From: VFMC01 sp031400715
GTDB lineage: Bacteria; Actinomycetota; Acidimicrobiia; Acidimicrobiales; Ilumatobacteraceae
Length of the DNA: 64,000 bases
Assembly: GCA_031400715.1 (NCBI GenBank)
Contig: JANNQK010000249.1
Location: 1 to 64,000, forward strand
Direction: 5' to 3'
In this document: positions 44,134 to 52,212 of the stretch, one piece after another
How the letters are laid out: each line of letters opens with the position of its first letter
How positions within the stretch are numbered: the first letter of the stretch is position 1
Position numbers and translations under genes: made by a program
The notes under the pieces: model-generated
The model's database searches: none
What the model saw: only the letters and a program-made list of their open reading frames with translations
Told to the model about the DNA's origin: nothing

Positions 44134-44984
44134 ACCTGTCGCTGAGCTTCATCACCGGCATGCTCGCTGCGGTGAATCCGTGCGGGTTCATCCTGCTGCC
44201 CACCTACCTGCTGTACTTCTTGGGACTCAGCAGTGCCGAAGCCGGCAAGCAGCGCGCACCGATCAGCCGTGCCCTGCTCGTCAGCGGCGCCGTGTCGGCC
44301 GGGTTCTTGAGCGTCTTCGTGGTGGTCGGAGGAGTGACACGGTTCTTCACCGACTGGATCAGCGAGAACGCGAAGTACGCGACCGCGGTGATCGGCGTGA
44401 CACTGATCGCTCTCGGCATCGCGATGCTGTTCGGCTATCGGTTGCCCATCAACACACCCAAGATCGATGCCGGCGGACGCGACCGCACCGTCAAGTCGAT
44501 GTTCGTGTACGGCATCGCCTACGCCGTCGCGTCCATCGGCTGCACCATCGGGCTGTTCATCTCCACCCTGTTCGGAGCGGCCAGCCGCGCTGGCTACGCC
44601 GCCGGCGTTGCCAATGTGGTCGCCTATGGCGCGGGGATGGCACTGCTGGTCACGGCGCTCACCGTCACGCTGGCGTTCGCCAACGTCGGTCTGCTCAAGG
44701 TGCTCCGCACGGGCATGCAACACGTCGAGACGCTCGCCGGTGCGTTCGTGCTGCTGTCGGGCGCCTACCTCCTCTGGTACTTCTGGCGGGTCGACATCCG
44801 CGAAGAGGGCGACCCGATCACCGATGCGGTCCAACGCTGGCAGCAACAGGTCCAGAACTTCCTGTACGACAACTGGGAACCCGTCGCCGGGGTGCTCGTG
44901 GTGATCGTCGGAGCCGCGTGTGCCGTCTCACTGGTCAACCAGCGACGCCGAACGCCACCCGTCGATCCGTCCGGACACGCGTGA
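44130..44984 (+). CDS. ccdA: CcdA-like membrane thiol-disulfide electron transporter
   Basis: A 284-residue DsbD/CcdA-family membrane protein with about six transmembrane helices. It has the first conserved cysteine in AAVNPCGFILLPTYL and the second in AVASIGCTIGLFIS, the pair that carries electrons from cytoplasmic thioredoxin. It is coupled to the TlpA-like gene by ATGA. Together they form a reductive pathway, relevant to the cytochrome c and CuA domains of the oxidase cluster elsewhere in the window. Confidence 0.9.
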   Translation: MNLSLSFITGMLAAVNPCGFILLPTYLLYFLGLSSAEAGKQRAPISRALLVSGAVSAGFLSVFVVVGGVTRFFTDWISENAKYATAVIGVTLIALGIAMLFGYRLPINTPKIDAGGRDRTVKSMFVYGIAYAVASIGCTIGLFISTLFGAASRAGYAAGVANVVAYGAGMALLVTALTVTLAFANVGLLKVLRTGMQHVETLAGAFVLLSGAYLLWYFWRVDIREEGDPITDAVQRWQQQVQNFLYDNWEPVAGVLVVIVGAACAVSLVNQRRRTPPVDPSGHA

Positions 44985-45586
44985 GCGAGCAGTTCGCCGA
45001 GCTCCTTGCCACGCCCGGCGTGGACGAGGTGTGCGAGCTGCGCGGCATCTTCGGATTCATGGCCTTCCACGGCGGAGCGTTGGAGGAGATGACCGACGTG
45101 ATCGCACGGGCAGCTGCCGAGCGAACCGGTGCGAGCTACTACGGGGTGCACCAGCCGAAGGGCATGGAGCGGCACATCCCGTCCACCCGTTTCGATCCAG
45201 CGGTCTCGCCACGCCTGCGTTCGTTCATGGACCACGTGCAGACGGTGATCACCGTCCACGGCTTCGGCCGGCGTGGCTACTTCACCACCTTGCTCGTCGG
45301 AGGTCAGAACCGTGCACTCGCGCACCATGTCGGCGAACGGCTGCGTCATCGGCTCCCCGCGTACGAAATCGCCACCGACCTCGATCGGATCCCGAAGGAG
45401 CTGCAGGGCCTGCACCCGAAGAACCCGGTGAACCTCCCACCGAAGCAGGGCGTGCAGATCGAGCTCCCGCCCCGGGTGCGCGGCACCACGCCGATGTTCT
45501 GGGACTGGGAGGGACCGGGCCTCACCCCGCACACCCAGGCACTGGTCGACGGACTCGTCGACGCCGTCGACTCCTGGCCACACTGA
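44981..45586 (+). CDS. Poly-gamma-glutamate hydrolase-family (DUF867) protein
   Basis: A 201-residue protein with the family start MAFHGGALEEMTDVIARAAAE (metal-binding His and Glu) and a downstream ITVHGFGRRGYF block. The family includes phage-encoded and bacterial zinc-dependent poly-gamma-glutamate hydrolases. There is no signal peptide. The GTG overlaps the ccdA stop (GTGA). The link to the thiol-disulfide genes is not understood. Confidence 0.75.
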   Translation: MSEQFAELLATPGVDEVCELRGIFGFMAFHGGALEEMTDVIARAAAERTGASYYGVHQPKGMERHIPSTRFDPAVSPRLRSFMDHVQTVITVHGFGRRGYFTTLLVGGQNRALAHHVGERLRHRLPAYEIATDLDRIPKELQGLHPKNPVNLPPKQGVQIELPPRVRGTTPMFWDWEGPGLTPHTQALVDGLVDAVDSWPH

Positions 45587-45656
45587 GACCCTCGATCGCC
45601 CGCGAGCTCACGGCAGGCGAACACTCACCGGCAGCATCGAGCCGGCTCAGCGAACG

Positions 45657-46301
45657 TCAGGGGGCCAGACGCTCGATCGACCAGCCGCCATCTGGCGTCT
45701 CCTTGCGGTACCGAAGGCGGTCGTGCAGCCGGCTGGGGCGCCCCTGCCAGAACTCGAACGACGTCGGACTCATCAGCCATCCACCCCAGAACACAGGTCG
45801 CGGCACATCGGTCATGTCGGCAAAGGTGCGTTCCATGTCGGCCACTCGCTCGTCGAGCTGGCCTCGGTCGGCGAGTGGTCGCGACTGCGGCGACGCCCAG
45901 GCGCCGAGCTGCGAGGCTCGTGGGCGGCTGGCGAAGTAGTCGTCGCTCTCGTCGTCGGGGAGTCGCTCCACCACACCCGTGACCCGGACCTGGCGGTGCA
46001 GTTGGAGCCAGGTGAACAACAGGCTCACCTTCGGATGCGCAGCCAGCTGGCTGCTCTTGTCGGAGTCGTAGTTCGTGAAGAACGAAAAGCCGCGCTCGTC
46101 GGCGCCGCGAGCCAACAGATACCGAGACTGAGGAAACCCATCCGCATCGATCGTGCTCAGCACGAACGCGTTCGGTTCCACGCAACCTGCCTCGGTCGCC
46201 TGCTCGAACCACGCCTGCCACTGGGCCATGGGATCGCCGACCAGGTCGCTCAGATCGAGCCCGGCTGTCTCGTACTCGTGGCGCCGCGATGCGAGGGACA
46301 T
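45657..46301 (-). CDS. pdxH: Pyridoxamine/pyridoxine 5'-phosphate oxidase
   Basis: FMN enzyme that makes PLP from PMP or PNP. It has 214 residues, usual for PdxH. FMN/PLP-binding blocks include ADGFPQSRYLLARG, FSFFTNYDSDKSSQLAAHP and the C-terminal PDGGWSIERLAP (the terminal RLAP is a PdxH hallmark). The ATG at 46301 has AGAGGAA upstream; a longer open frame to 46544 overlaps serS and is not supported. It sits 23 bp downstream of serS on the same strand. Confidence 0.94.
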   Translation of the reverse strand: MSLASRRHEYETAGLDLSDLVGDPMAQWQAWFEQATEAGCVEPNAFVLSTIDADGFPQSRYLLARGADERGFSFFTNYDSDKSSQLAAHPKVSLLFTWLQLHRQVRVTGVVERLPDDESDDYFASRPRASQLGAWASPQSRPLADRGQLDERVADMERTFADMTDVPRPVFWGGWLMSPTSFEFWQGRPSRLHDRLRYRKETPDGGWSIERLAP

Positions 46302-46324
46302 CGATTTCCTCTCGGGTTGACCGG

Positions 46325-47617
46325 CTAGACCACCGGGATCTGGGTGGCACCGCGCATGTAGGGGCGCAGCTTCTCGGGGATCACGACCGATCCGTCGGGC
46401 TGACGGTAGTTCTCGACGATCGCTGCCCAGACGCGAGGCACCGCGAGGGCGGAGCCGTTGAGCGTGTTCGCGATCTGGGTGCCCTTCTCGCCGGTGATGC
46501 GGAACCGGATGTCGGCCCGACGGGCCTGGTAGTCGGCGAACCAACTGACGCTGCTCACTTCGAGCCAGTTGTCGCAGCCGGGCGCGTACACCTCGATGTC
46601 GAAGCTGCGGTGATGGCTCTGGCCCATGTCGCCGGTGCAGATCTCGATGATCCGGTACGGCAGACCGAGACCGGCGATGAGGCGCTCGGCCCGATCGCGG
46701 AGCTCCACGAGCATCTCGGCACCCTGGGCCGGCGTGGTGATGGCCAGGATCTCGACCTTGTCGAACTCGTGGGCGCGCAGCATCCCTCGCGTGTCACGCC
46801 CTGCGGATCCGGCCTCGCGCCGGTAGCACGGCGTGTAGGCCATCATCCGCACCGGCAGTTGCGCCTCGTCGAGCACCTCGCCGCCGTACAGCGACGTGAG
46901 CGGCACCTCGGCGGTGGGGATGGCCCACAGGTCATCGCGCTCGATCGCGTAGGCATCGTCGGCGAACTTCGGCAGTTGGCCGGTGGCGGTGAGCGTGGCC
47001 GTGGTGACCAACGACGGAGGGCGGATCTCCTCGAACGCGTCGGCGTTCATGTCGAGCGCGTACTGGCACAACGCACGCGAGAGCGTGGCACCCAGGCCAC
47101 GCTGCATGGTGAACATGGCCCCGCTGATCTTGGTGGCCCGCTCGTTGTCGAGGATGCCGAGGGCGGTGGCGGTGTCCCAGTGGGGAACGCGCTGGTGCTC
47201 CGGGTAGTCGCCGAGCAGGCCGAAGGGGCCAGTGATGATCGGGTTGTCGCGATCGTCGGCCCCGTCGGGCGCGTCCGGATGAGGCAGGTTGGGGATGCGC
47301 AACAGCAGGTCACGAATCGCTGCCTGCACCTCGTCGCTCTCGGCAGCGAGGGTGCGCTCTTCGTCGCCCAAGGCCCGCGACTGGGCCTGCAGGAGCTCGG
47401 CCTGGTCGGTGTCGCCCGCTCGCCTGAGCGCTCCCACCTGCTTCGACAGGTCGTTCACCTGGGAGCGGATGAAGTCGCGGCGAGCGACGATCTCGCGACC
47501 GCGCTCGTCGAGCGCGAGCGTCTCGTCGAGCTGCGCGACGACCTCGGCGCTGCCCCGGCGGGCCATCGCGGTTCGCACGACGTCGGGCTGGTTGCGGAGC
47601 TGACGGATGTCGATCAC
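46325..47617 (-). CDS. serS: Seryl-tRNA synthetase
   Basis: Class II aminoacyl-tRNA synthetase, 430 residues. An N-terminal coiled coil (about 1-110) recognises the long variable arm of tRNA(Ser) and also serylates tRNA(Sec), the substrate of SelA. Motif 2 CYRREAGSAGRDTRGMLRAH and motif 3 LNGSALAVPR are present. The start MIDIRQLRNQPDVVRTAMARR matches the family. pdxH is downstream. Confidence 0.96.
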   Translation of the reverse strand: MIDIRQLRNQPDVVRTAMARRGSAEVVAQLDETLALDERGREIVARRDFIRSQVNDLSKQVGALRRAGDTDQAELLQAQSRALGDEERTLAAESDEVQAAIRDLLLRIPNLPHPDAPDGADDRDNPIITGPFGLLGDYPEHQRVPHWDTATALGILDNERATKISGAMFTMQRGLGATLSRALCQYALDMNADAFEEIRPPSLVTTATLTATGQLPKFADDAYAIERDDLWAIPTAEVPLTSLYGGEVLDEAQLPVRMMAYTPCYRREAGSAGRDTRGMLRAHEFDKVEILAITTPAQGAEMLVELRDRAERLIAGLGLPYRIIEICTGDMGQSHHRSFDIEVYAPGCDNWLEVSSVSWFADYQARRADIRFRITGEKGTQIANTLNGSALAVPRVWAAIVENYRQPDGSVVIPEKLRPYMRGATQIPVV

Positions 47618-47767
47618 AGGACCGTGAGGTTACTTGGCCGCCGGTGCGCAGCGATGGGCGAAGCGTAGGCCCCTACTGGTTCCTCTGCCGAAGTGTCGAG
47701 GCACCGGTCGCCGCCGACACACCACACTCGCCTGTGCGGTGCACCGGCGGCGCCGGCGAGATGTAGC

Positions 47768-50287
47768 TCAGCTGGCGTAGATCGTCAGGGTGCGGGTGGC
47801 CAGGTTCCTGCCGGTGATCCAGTGCGTGTAGTCGATGTGCGCCCGGTACTCGCCCGCGCGGGGTGGCAACAGCAACAGGTCGTAGCGTTCGGCCGAACCG
47901 AACGCGACCCGGTCGGTCATGACCGGGCGCCCCAGGTCTCGCATGACCCGGCTCGGCCCGGTCGGGTTGGACGTGTCGCGCAGCGGGCGACCATCGTGGG
48001 CGATCAGCTCGCCGATCAGCGCCGGCGTCACCCCGTCGGCCTCAGTGATCCGGAGACGGCACGGGAAGTAGCTCGCGTTGTTCACACGCAGTAGCGACGG
48101 TGCTGTGCCGTTGCCGACGACGTTCGCCCGGATATCGCGCAGGACCTGCACGCCGCCGGCCGTCGGTGCCGGCCTCGATAGGTTCCCGCCGAGGATGTAG
48201 AAGAACTGTGGGTCGAACCGGTTCAGACCCACGTCTTCGCCCGACAATCCGGCCGCATGACCCAACTGGTGCCAACGCGGGTCGACCGTGTAGGGCACCA
48301 GCAGCGTTTCGGTGGCGATGTCGTACTCCGGGCCGTCGACGAAGGAACGGCGGGTCCTGCCCGGTGTCACTGGATAGCTCGGGTGGACGACCGGATCGAT
48401 GATCAGCGGGCCGAACATGCCCATCTGCACATGCAGCACCGTGTTGACGTGGCAGTGGTAGAAGTACGTGCCCGACGAGCCCTTGTTCGGGTCACCCGGA
48501 ACACCACGCTCGGGCGACCATTGGTACGTGTATTCGCCCGTGACCTCGAATGACGTGTGGCCGACACCGTCGTTGCGCGGGTCGGGCTCCTGTCCGTGGA
48601 TGTGGATGGTGTGCACACGCTTCGATGCCTTGAGCGGGACGTGGATCATCTCGCCTTCGGTCGCGCGGATCAGCGGCGATGGCAGGCCACGCCCGGACGT
48701 GGCGTCTTCGAATCCCCAGATCTCGTGCTCGGAGCCATCGGGGAAGCGCAGCCGGCGGTTGAAGAACTTGCGCAGGAACGTGCGATCGGGCGTCTTCCGG
48801 AACTCGGTCGTCGGGCTGCCCTCCTTTGGTTGATCGATGGCGAAGGCCACCTGCGTCGGGTAGGTGTGGTGCTCTGCCGCCAGCGGGGCCGGTCCCGTCG
48901 GGGTCGGAGGGGCCATCACCCAGTCGGCCATGATCCCGCCCGGATACAGCCCACCGTGGGCGGTTTGCGAGGTCTCGGCATGGCAGTGCATGGGGTAGTG
49001 CCAGTCCTCGGTCCGCGCCGCGAACACCTCGGGCAGCGCGTCGGGCGGCGGCTTGAGCGCAAGCACAACCACCTTGCGGTCGAGCGGGTCGAGCTCGACC
49101 GTGTCCTCCCAGTGCTGCATCTGCACGTGGCCCTCTGCGTCGATTGAGCCGGTGGTGCGGCTGTAGTCGACGGCGTTGTTGCGCACTGTCCACACGTGGT
49201 TCCCGTGGAAGTGCATTTGGTGCACCGCGACGCCGGCGTTGACCATCCGGATCATCTGTCCGGTAACGACGGTCGTCGCGGTTGCCGATGCGCTGAAGTT
49301 GCGCACGTCGGTGCGCCGCGGTGACCCGGCCACGAGGGTCTCTTCGTGACTGGCGAGGTTGATCTCCTCGTCCTCGGTCACGGCAACCGATTCGAACCCG
49401 GCCCGGCCGTTGAGGGTGAAGTACGCCGGCACGGCCGGGGTGGCGACGGGGTCGATGACTTCGCCGAGCTGTGCGCGGCGGCCCCACACCGGGTCGATGT
49501 CGTGGCAGATCCACAACCATTGCCGTTCGAACTCGGCCCCGCCCGAGGTGAGCCGCCAGTGATCGTCGGCCGGGACGACAACGAGCACGCCGAACAACCC
49601 CAGCGTCCGCTGCACGGGTCCGCCGCCCGGATCGGCGAAGACGTAGGTGCCGGCGGCGGGTGCGCTCAGTTCGACGGTCGCCGTTTGTCCAGGAGCAATC
49701 GTCCCGGTGGTGGCGAGCCCAAGCAACGACAGCTCGTGGGGCTGCGTCAACGTGTTGTGGACGCGCAACCGGATTCGACTGCCGGTCTCGGCGATGATAG
49801 TTCGTGCCGGGAAGTAGCTGCCCCAGTGCCTGCGTTTCAAGGCGTACACGAGCGGGTCACCGACGACCGGGTGGGCCGGCGATGGCCGGCCCTTCGGGGG
49901 CGGTGCAGCAGTCGGCGGTGCAGCAGTCGGCGGGAAGAGGCGGTCGGCCACCAACCGACCATCCGCGAAGAAGATGTGCGGCGTCGCGGTCAGGCTCGGA
50001 GATGGATCATCGATCGTGGTCGGCCGATCACCGAAGCCGCGCATGTACACCATCGCCCCGTCGACCATCGGGACGTACCCCTCGTTGACGTACAGGTCGA
50101 GTACGCCGTCGATGGGCACGATGCGCATCGGGGTCGACGCTGCCACCGAACCGCGCAGCAGACTCGCAGCCCCGGCACCAGCGGTGACGGCCCCCACCGC
50201 GGCACCGTAGCGAAGCACATCGCGCCTCGTCGGAGCATCGGCATCAGCTGCTGTGGCGGGCCCCGTGGAGATATCCGGTGATGTCAT
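47768..50287 (-). CDS. TAT-exported multicopper oxidase with unusual motif order
   Basis: An 839-residue exported oxidase. The TAT signal is TRRDVLRYGAAVGAVTAG. Copper motifs occur in the order HQMHFHGNHVW (H359, H361), HYPMHCHAETSQTAHGG (HCH 434-436), HTIHIHGQEP (H562, H564) and YFYHCHVNTVLHVQMGMFG (HCH 611-613). Normal three-domain laccases have HxHG, HxH, HPxHLHG and HCH in that order, so this is either permuted or a duplicated HxHG-HCH unit. The first HCH has a long spacing to the next His. A 15-bp repeat (49901-49930) encodes an Ala/Pro stretch. The ATG overlaps the stop of the upstream gene. The substrate is unknown (metal ion or phenolic). Confidence 0.85.
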   Translation of the reverse strand: MTSPDISTGPATAADADAPTRRDVLRYGAAVGAVTAGAGAASLLRGSVAASTPMRIVPIDGVLDLYVNEGYVPMVDGAMVYMRGFGDRPTTIDDPSPSLTATPHIFFADGRLVADRLFPPTAAPPTAAPPPKGRPSPAHPVVGDPLVYALKRRHWGSYFPARTIIAETGSRIRLRVHNTLTQPHELSLLGLATTGTIAPGQTATVELSAPAAGTYVFADPGGGPVQRTLGLFGVLVVVPADDHWRLTSGGAEFERQWLWICHDIDPVWGRRAQLGEVIDPVATPAVPAYFTLNGRAGFESVAVTEDEEINLASHEETLVAGSPRRTDVRNFSASATATTVVTGQMIRMVNAGVAVHQMHFHGNHVWTVRNNAVDYSRTTGSIDAEGHVQMQHWEDTVELDPLDRKVVVLALKPPPDALPEVFAARTEDWHYPMHCHAETSQTAHGGLYPGGIMADWVMAPPTPTGPAPLAAEHHTYPTQVAFAIDQPKEGSPTTEFRKTPDRTFLRKFFNRRLRFPDGSEHEIWGFEDATSGRGLPSPLIRATEGEMIHVPLKASKRVHTIHIHGQEPDPRNDGVGHTSFEVTGEYTYQWSPERGVPGDPNKGSSGTYFYHCHVNTVLHVQMGMFGPLIIDPVVHPSYPVTPGRTRRSFVDGPEYDIATETLLVPYTVDPRWHQLGHAAGLSGEDVGLNRFDPQFFYILGGNLSRPAPTAGGVQVLRDIRANVVGNGTAPSLLRVNNASYFPCRLRITEADGVTPALIGELIAHDGRPLRDTSNPTGPSRVMRDLGRPVMTDRVAFGSAERYDLLLLPPRAGEYRAHIDYTHWITGRNLATRTLTIYAS

Positions 50288-50943
50288 TGGGTGCCCCCGT
50301 TGGTGGCGAGTGGTGCGACTTCGAACACGAGCGTGGTCGGCTCGGGCCGGGCGACGTCGTCGTAGGACAGGCTCAACGTTGCCGCTCCGCCTGGGGGGGC
50401 GAGGTAGCTGATCCAGCCGCTGACGGTGGTATGCGCAGCGACCTCGCGGACTGCGAGCTCGAAGTCGTACGGCGCGACGCTCGGCCCATCGGGGCCAACC
50501 TGCAAGCGGAACTGCCCGGGCGAGAGCAGGATCGGCCGGTCCAAGCCGTTGTGCACTTCGACGTCGACGCGCAAGGCGTCGGCCCAGGGGTTGTGCGCCG
50601 CGACCGTGGCGTCGTCTGCTGTTGCTGCAGCGTGGCCACCGTGGCTTGCTTGCGCGGCCCGGGGGGTACGTGGGGCGAGCGATGCCGACACGACGGCGAC
50701 ACTGCCGAAGCTCGTCGGCGCGCCACGACCGCGGGTGATCGTTGTCCTGTCGGATTCGTCGCGGACGGTCGACACGATCGCCGGCGCCGCCGCTGCTGCT
50801 GCAGTCGCAACTGCGCCGGCCCCGAGCAGCAAGGTGAACACCTGCCGTCGCGACCAGCGCTCGGACTTCGCTGCTGCAGACAGGCCCGCTGTAGAGAGGC
50901 CCGCTGCGGTGCCCCGCGCTGGTACCAGAACGTGGTCATGCAT
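50284..50943 (-). CDS. TAT-exported protein of unknown function, partner of the multicopper oxidase
   Basis: A 219-residue protein with a TAT signal (SRRQVFTLLLGAGAVATAAAAAAPA), a His/Ala-rich stretch (ASHGGHAAATADD) and a C-terminal beta-sandwich (about 125-215; VDVEVHNGLDRPILLSPGQ, then FRLQVGPDG) resembling DUF4352-like immunoglobulin folds. It overlaps the oxidase start by ATGA, so both are made together. A chaperone, metallochaperone or assembly function for the oxidase is possible but unproven. Confidence 0.65.
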   Translation of the reverse strand: MHDHVLVPARGTAAGLSTAGLSAAAKSERWSRRQVFTLLLGAGAVATAAAAAAPAIVSTVRDESDRTTITRGRGAPTSFGSVAVVSASLAPRTPRAAQASHGGHAAATADDATVAAHNPWADALRVDVEVHNGLDRPILLSPGQFRLQVGPDGPSVAPYDFELAVREVAAHTTVSGWISYLAPPGGAATLSLSYDDVARPEPTTLVFEVAPLATNGGTQ

Positions 50944-51292
50944 GTCCGCCCCTTTCGCCCCGACGACTTGTTGGGCTTCTCTTCGTACGACCGCAGCCTT
51001 CAGAAAACCTTTGACCGGTGCCGGCGGGATCGGGGTGCATTGGGAACTGATCCATCCCCGGCGGCGGGACGCGGCGAAGCGTTGGGATCGTCACGTCACC
51101 GCGGCGTGAGATTCGGCCGCCGGATCGGATCTTGCAGTTGGCCGAGAGCCGCGCGGTGTTCGAGTTCGGCGCGTTCTTGGCAGCGTCGCCGGCGCTGCGC
51201 TGCGCTTCGCCGGACGCGGTGACCGTCATCCCGTCCTCGTTTTCCCCGGCTACACAGCGGGTGACCGGTCGACGGCACGTCTTCCGTCCCGG
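50944..51292. other. Intergenic region with a gene remnant
   Basis: 349 bp between the TAT protein gene and the glycosyltransferase gene hold no intact gene. The only recognisable content is the hydrolase remnant at 51134-51290. The rest contains the likely promoter for the oxidase operon (minus strand), but no clear -10/-35 could be assigned. Confidence 0.6.
51134..51290 (+). pseudogene. Frameshifted remnant of an alpha/beta hydrolase gene
   Basis: One frame reads LAESRAVFEFGAFLAASPALR and, after a one-base shift near 51198, another frame reads AGRGDRHPVLVFPGYTAGDRST, matching the N-terminal region (HG/PG oxyanion strand) of a family common in Actinobacteria. The remainder of the gene is absent; the next gene begins right after. 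No start codon with an SD is visible. It is a short degraded fragment, inferred by motif. Confidence 0.45.
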
Positions 51293-52015
51293 TCAGTGGC
51301 GTACGTCGTAGAAGTACCGATCGACGAATGCCCGGTCGCGCCCGTCGATCGATGCCTTCACCTCGGCAGCGTGGCGTATCAGGCCGAAGGCGTGCCAATC
51401 ACCGAATCGATCGAACTTCCTGGTCGAGGTGACCACTGGCGCCGTGCGCAGGTGCACGAAGCGCCGACCGGTCGACCGGCCGTGCTCGCGGAGACGCCTG
51501 GCGAAGTCGAGGTCCTCGGCGAGCATCATCTCCTCGTTGAACCCGTGGATCTCGTGGAAGTCGCCGGTTCGGCACCAGAGCATGCCGCCGCCGAGGCCCG
51601 ACAGTCGCACGCCGGCGCGGACGATCGCGTACGTGAGATCGACGCCGATCGAGTGGCGCTCCGGCTCGACCACGGCGCTGCCCCCGACGATTCGACCGGT
51701 GGCCAGGTGGCGCTCGACGTCTCCCAACGCCCGAGGCGACATCAGGCTGTCCGCGTCGATGGTCACCAGGATGTCGCCCGTTGCCATCGCCCCGCCTGCA
51801 TTGCGCACCTGGCCGATCGTTCTGGCGTCGTCGAAAACCACCCGCGCGCCCAGGTTCTCCGCCACATCCGCTGTTCGATCGCTGCAGCGATTTACGACCA
51901 CGATCACCTCGGGCTGGTTCTGCACCGAGCGACCCGCGCGTGCGATCGCCTCGAGGCACGAGGGCAGCAGACGTTCTTCGTTGTGCGCCGGCACGATGAC
52001 GGAGATTCGTGTCAC
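51293..52015 (-). CDS. Family 2 glycosyltransferase
   Basis: A 240-residue GT-A enzyme with no membrane segment. It has TRISVIVPAHNEERLLPSCL, the VNRCSDRTADVA block, TIDADS (the DxD) and the acceptor-side EEMMLAEDLDFARRL. Start choice is uncertain: GTG 52015 puts the fold at the N-terminus; an ATG at 52111 would add residues encoded by 13-bp repeats. The donor and acceptor are unknown. Confidence 0.78.
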   Translation of the reverse strand: MTRISVIVPAHNEERLLPSCLEAIARAGRSVQNQPEVIVVVNRCSDRTADVAENLGARVVFDDARTIGQVRNAGGAMATGDILVTIDADSLMSPRALGDVERHLATGRIVGGSAVVEPERHSIGVDLTYAIVRAGVRLSGLGGGMLWCRTGDFHEIHGFNEEMMLAEDLDFARRLREHGRSTGRRFVHLRTAPVVTSTRKFDRFGDWHAFGLIRHAAEVKASIDGRDRAFVDRYFYDVRH

Positions 52016-52077
52016 GGCGCCTACATCGTCATCACCACCCGCAACCTTGACCACCGTTTCGGCGTCTGCATCGGTCC

Positions 52078-52116
52078 GGTCGCACGGGCCGGTCGCACGG
52101 GCCGGTCGCATGGTCC
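52078..52116. repeat. 13-bp tandem repeat, three copies, between the glycosyltransferase and the ABC genes
   Basis: The unit ggtcgcacgggcc is perfect at 52078-52090 and 52091-52103 with a degenerate third copy (52104-52116). Confidence 0.9.
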
Positions 52117-52170
52117 GTTCGAGTTGCCGGATGCGCGCCGTATCGTGCAGTTCGTGACAGGCGGATGTCC

Positions 52171-52212
52171 CGACCAGATGAACCCGACCAGATGAACCCG
52201 ACCACATGAGCG
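52171..52212 (+). repeat. 14-bp tandem repeat creating micro-ORFs before the ABC transporter gene
   Basis: The unit cgaccagatgaacc occurs twice (52171-52184, 52185-52198) and a third variant includes the real start (cgaccacatgagcg). Each copy holds an ATG: ATG 52178 gives MNPTR-stop and ATG 52192 gives MNPTT-stop, and each stop overlaps the next ATG as ATGA, the last being the ABC ATPase start at 52206. An ATG at 52165 (MSRPDEPDQMNPTT) shares the second frame. Confidence 0.85.

Noticed and set aside
47618..47767. Regulatory RNA (for example a T-box) upstream of serS
   Set aside because: No specifier stem or conserved T-box sequence was found in the 150-bp gap.
50278..51222. Plus-strand ORF opposite the TAT protein gene
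   Set aside because: Arg/Gly-rich shadow of the minus-strand gene; it also crosses the hydrolase remnant in a different frame.
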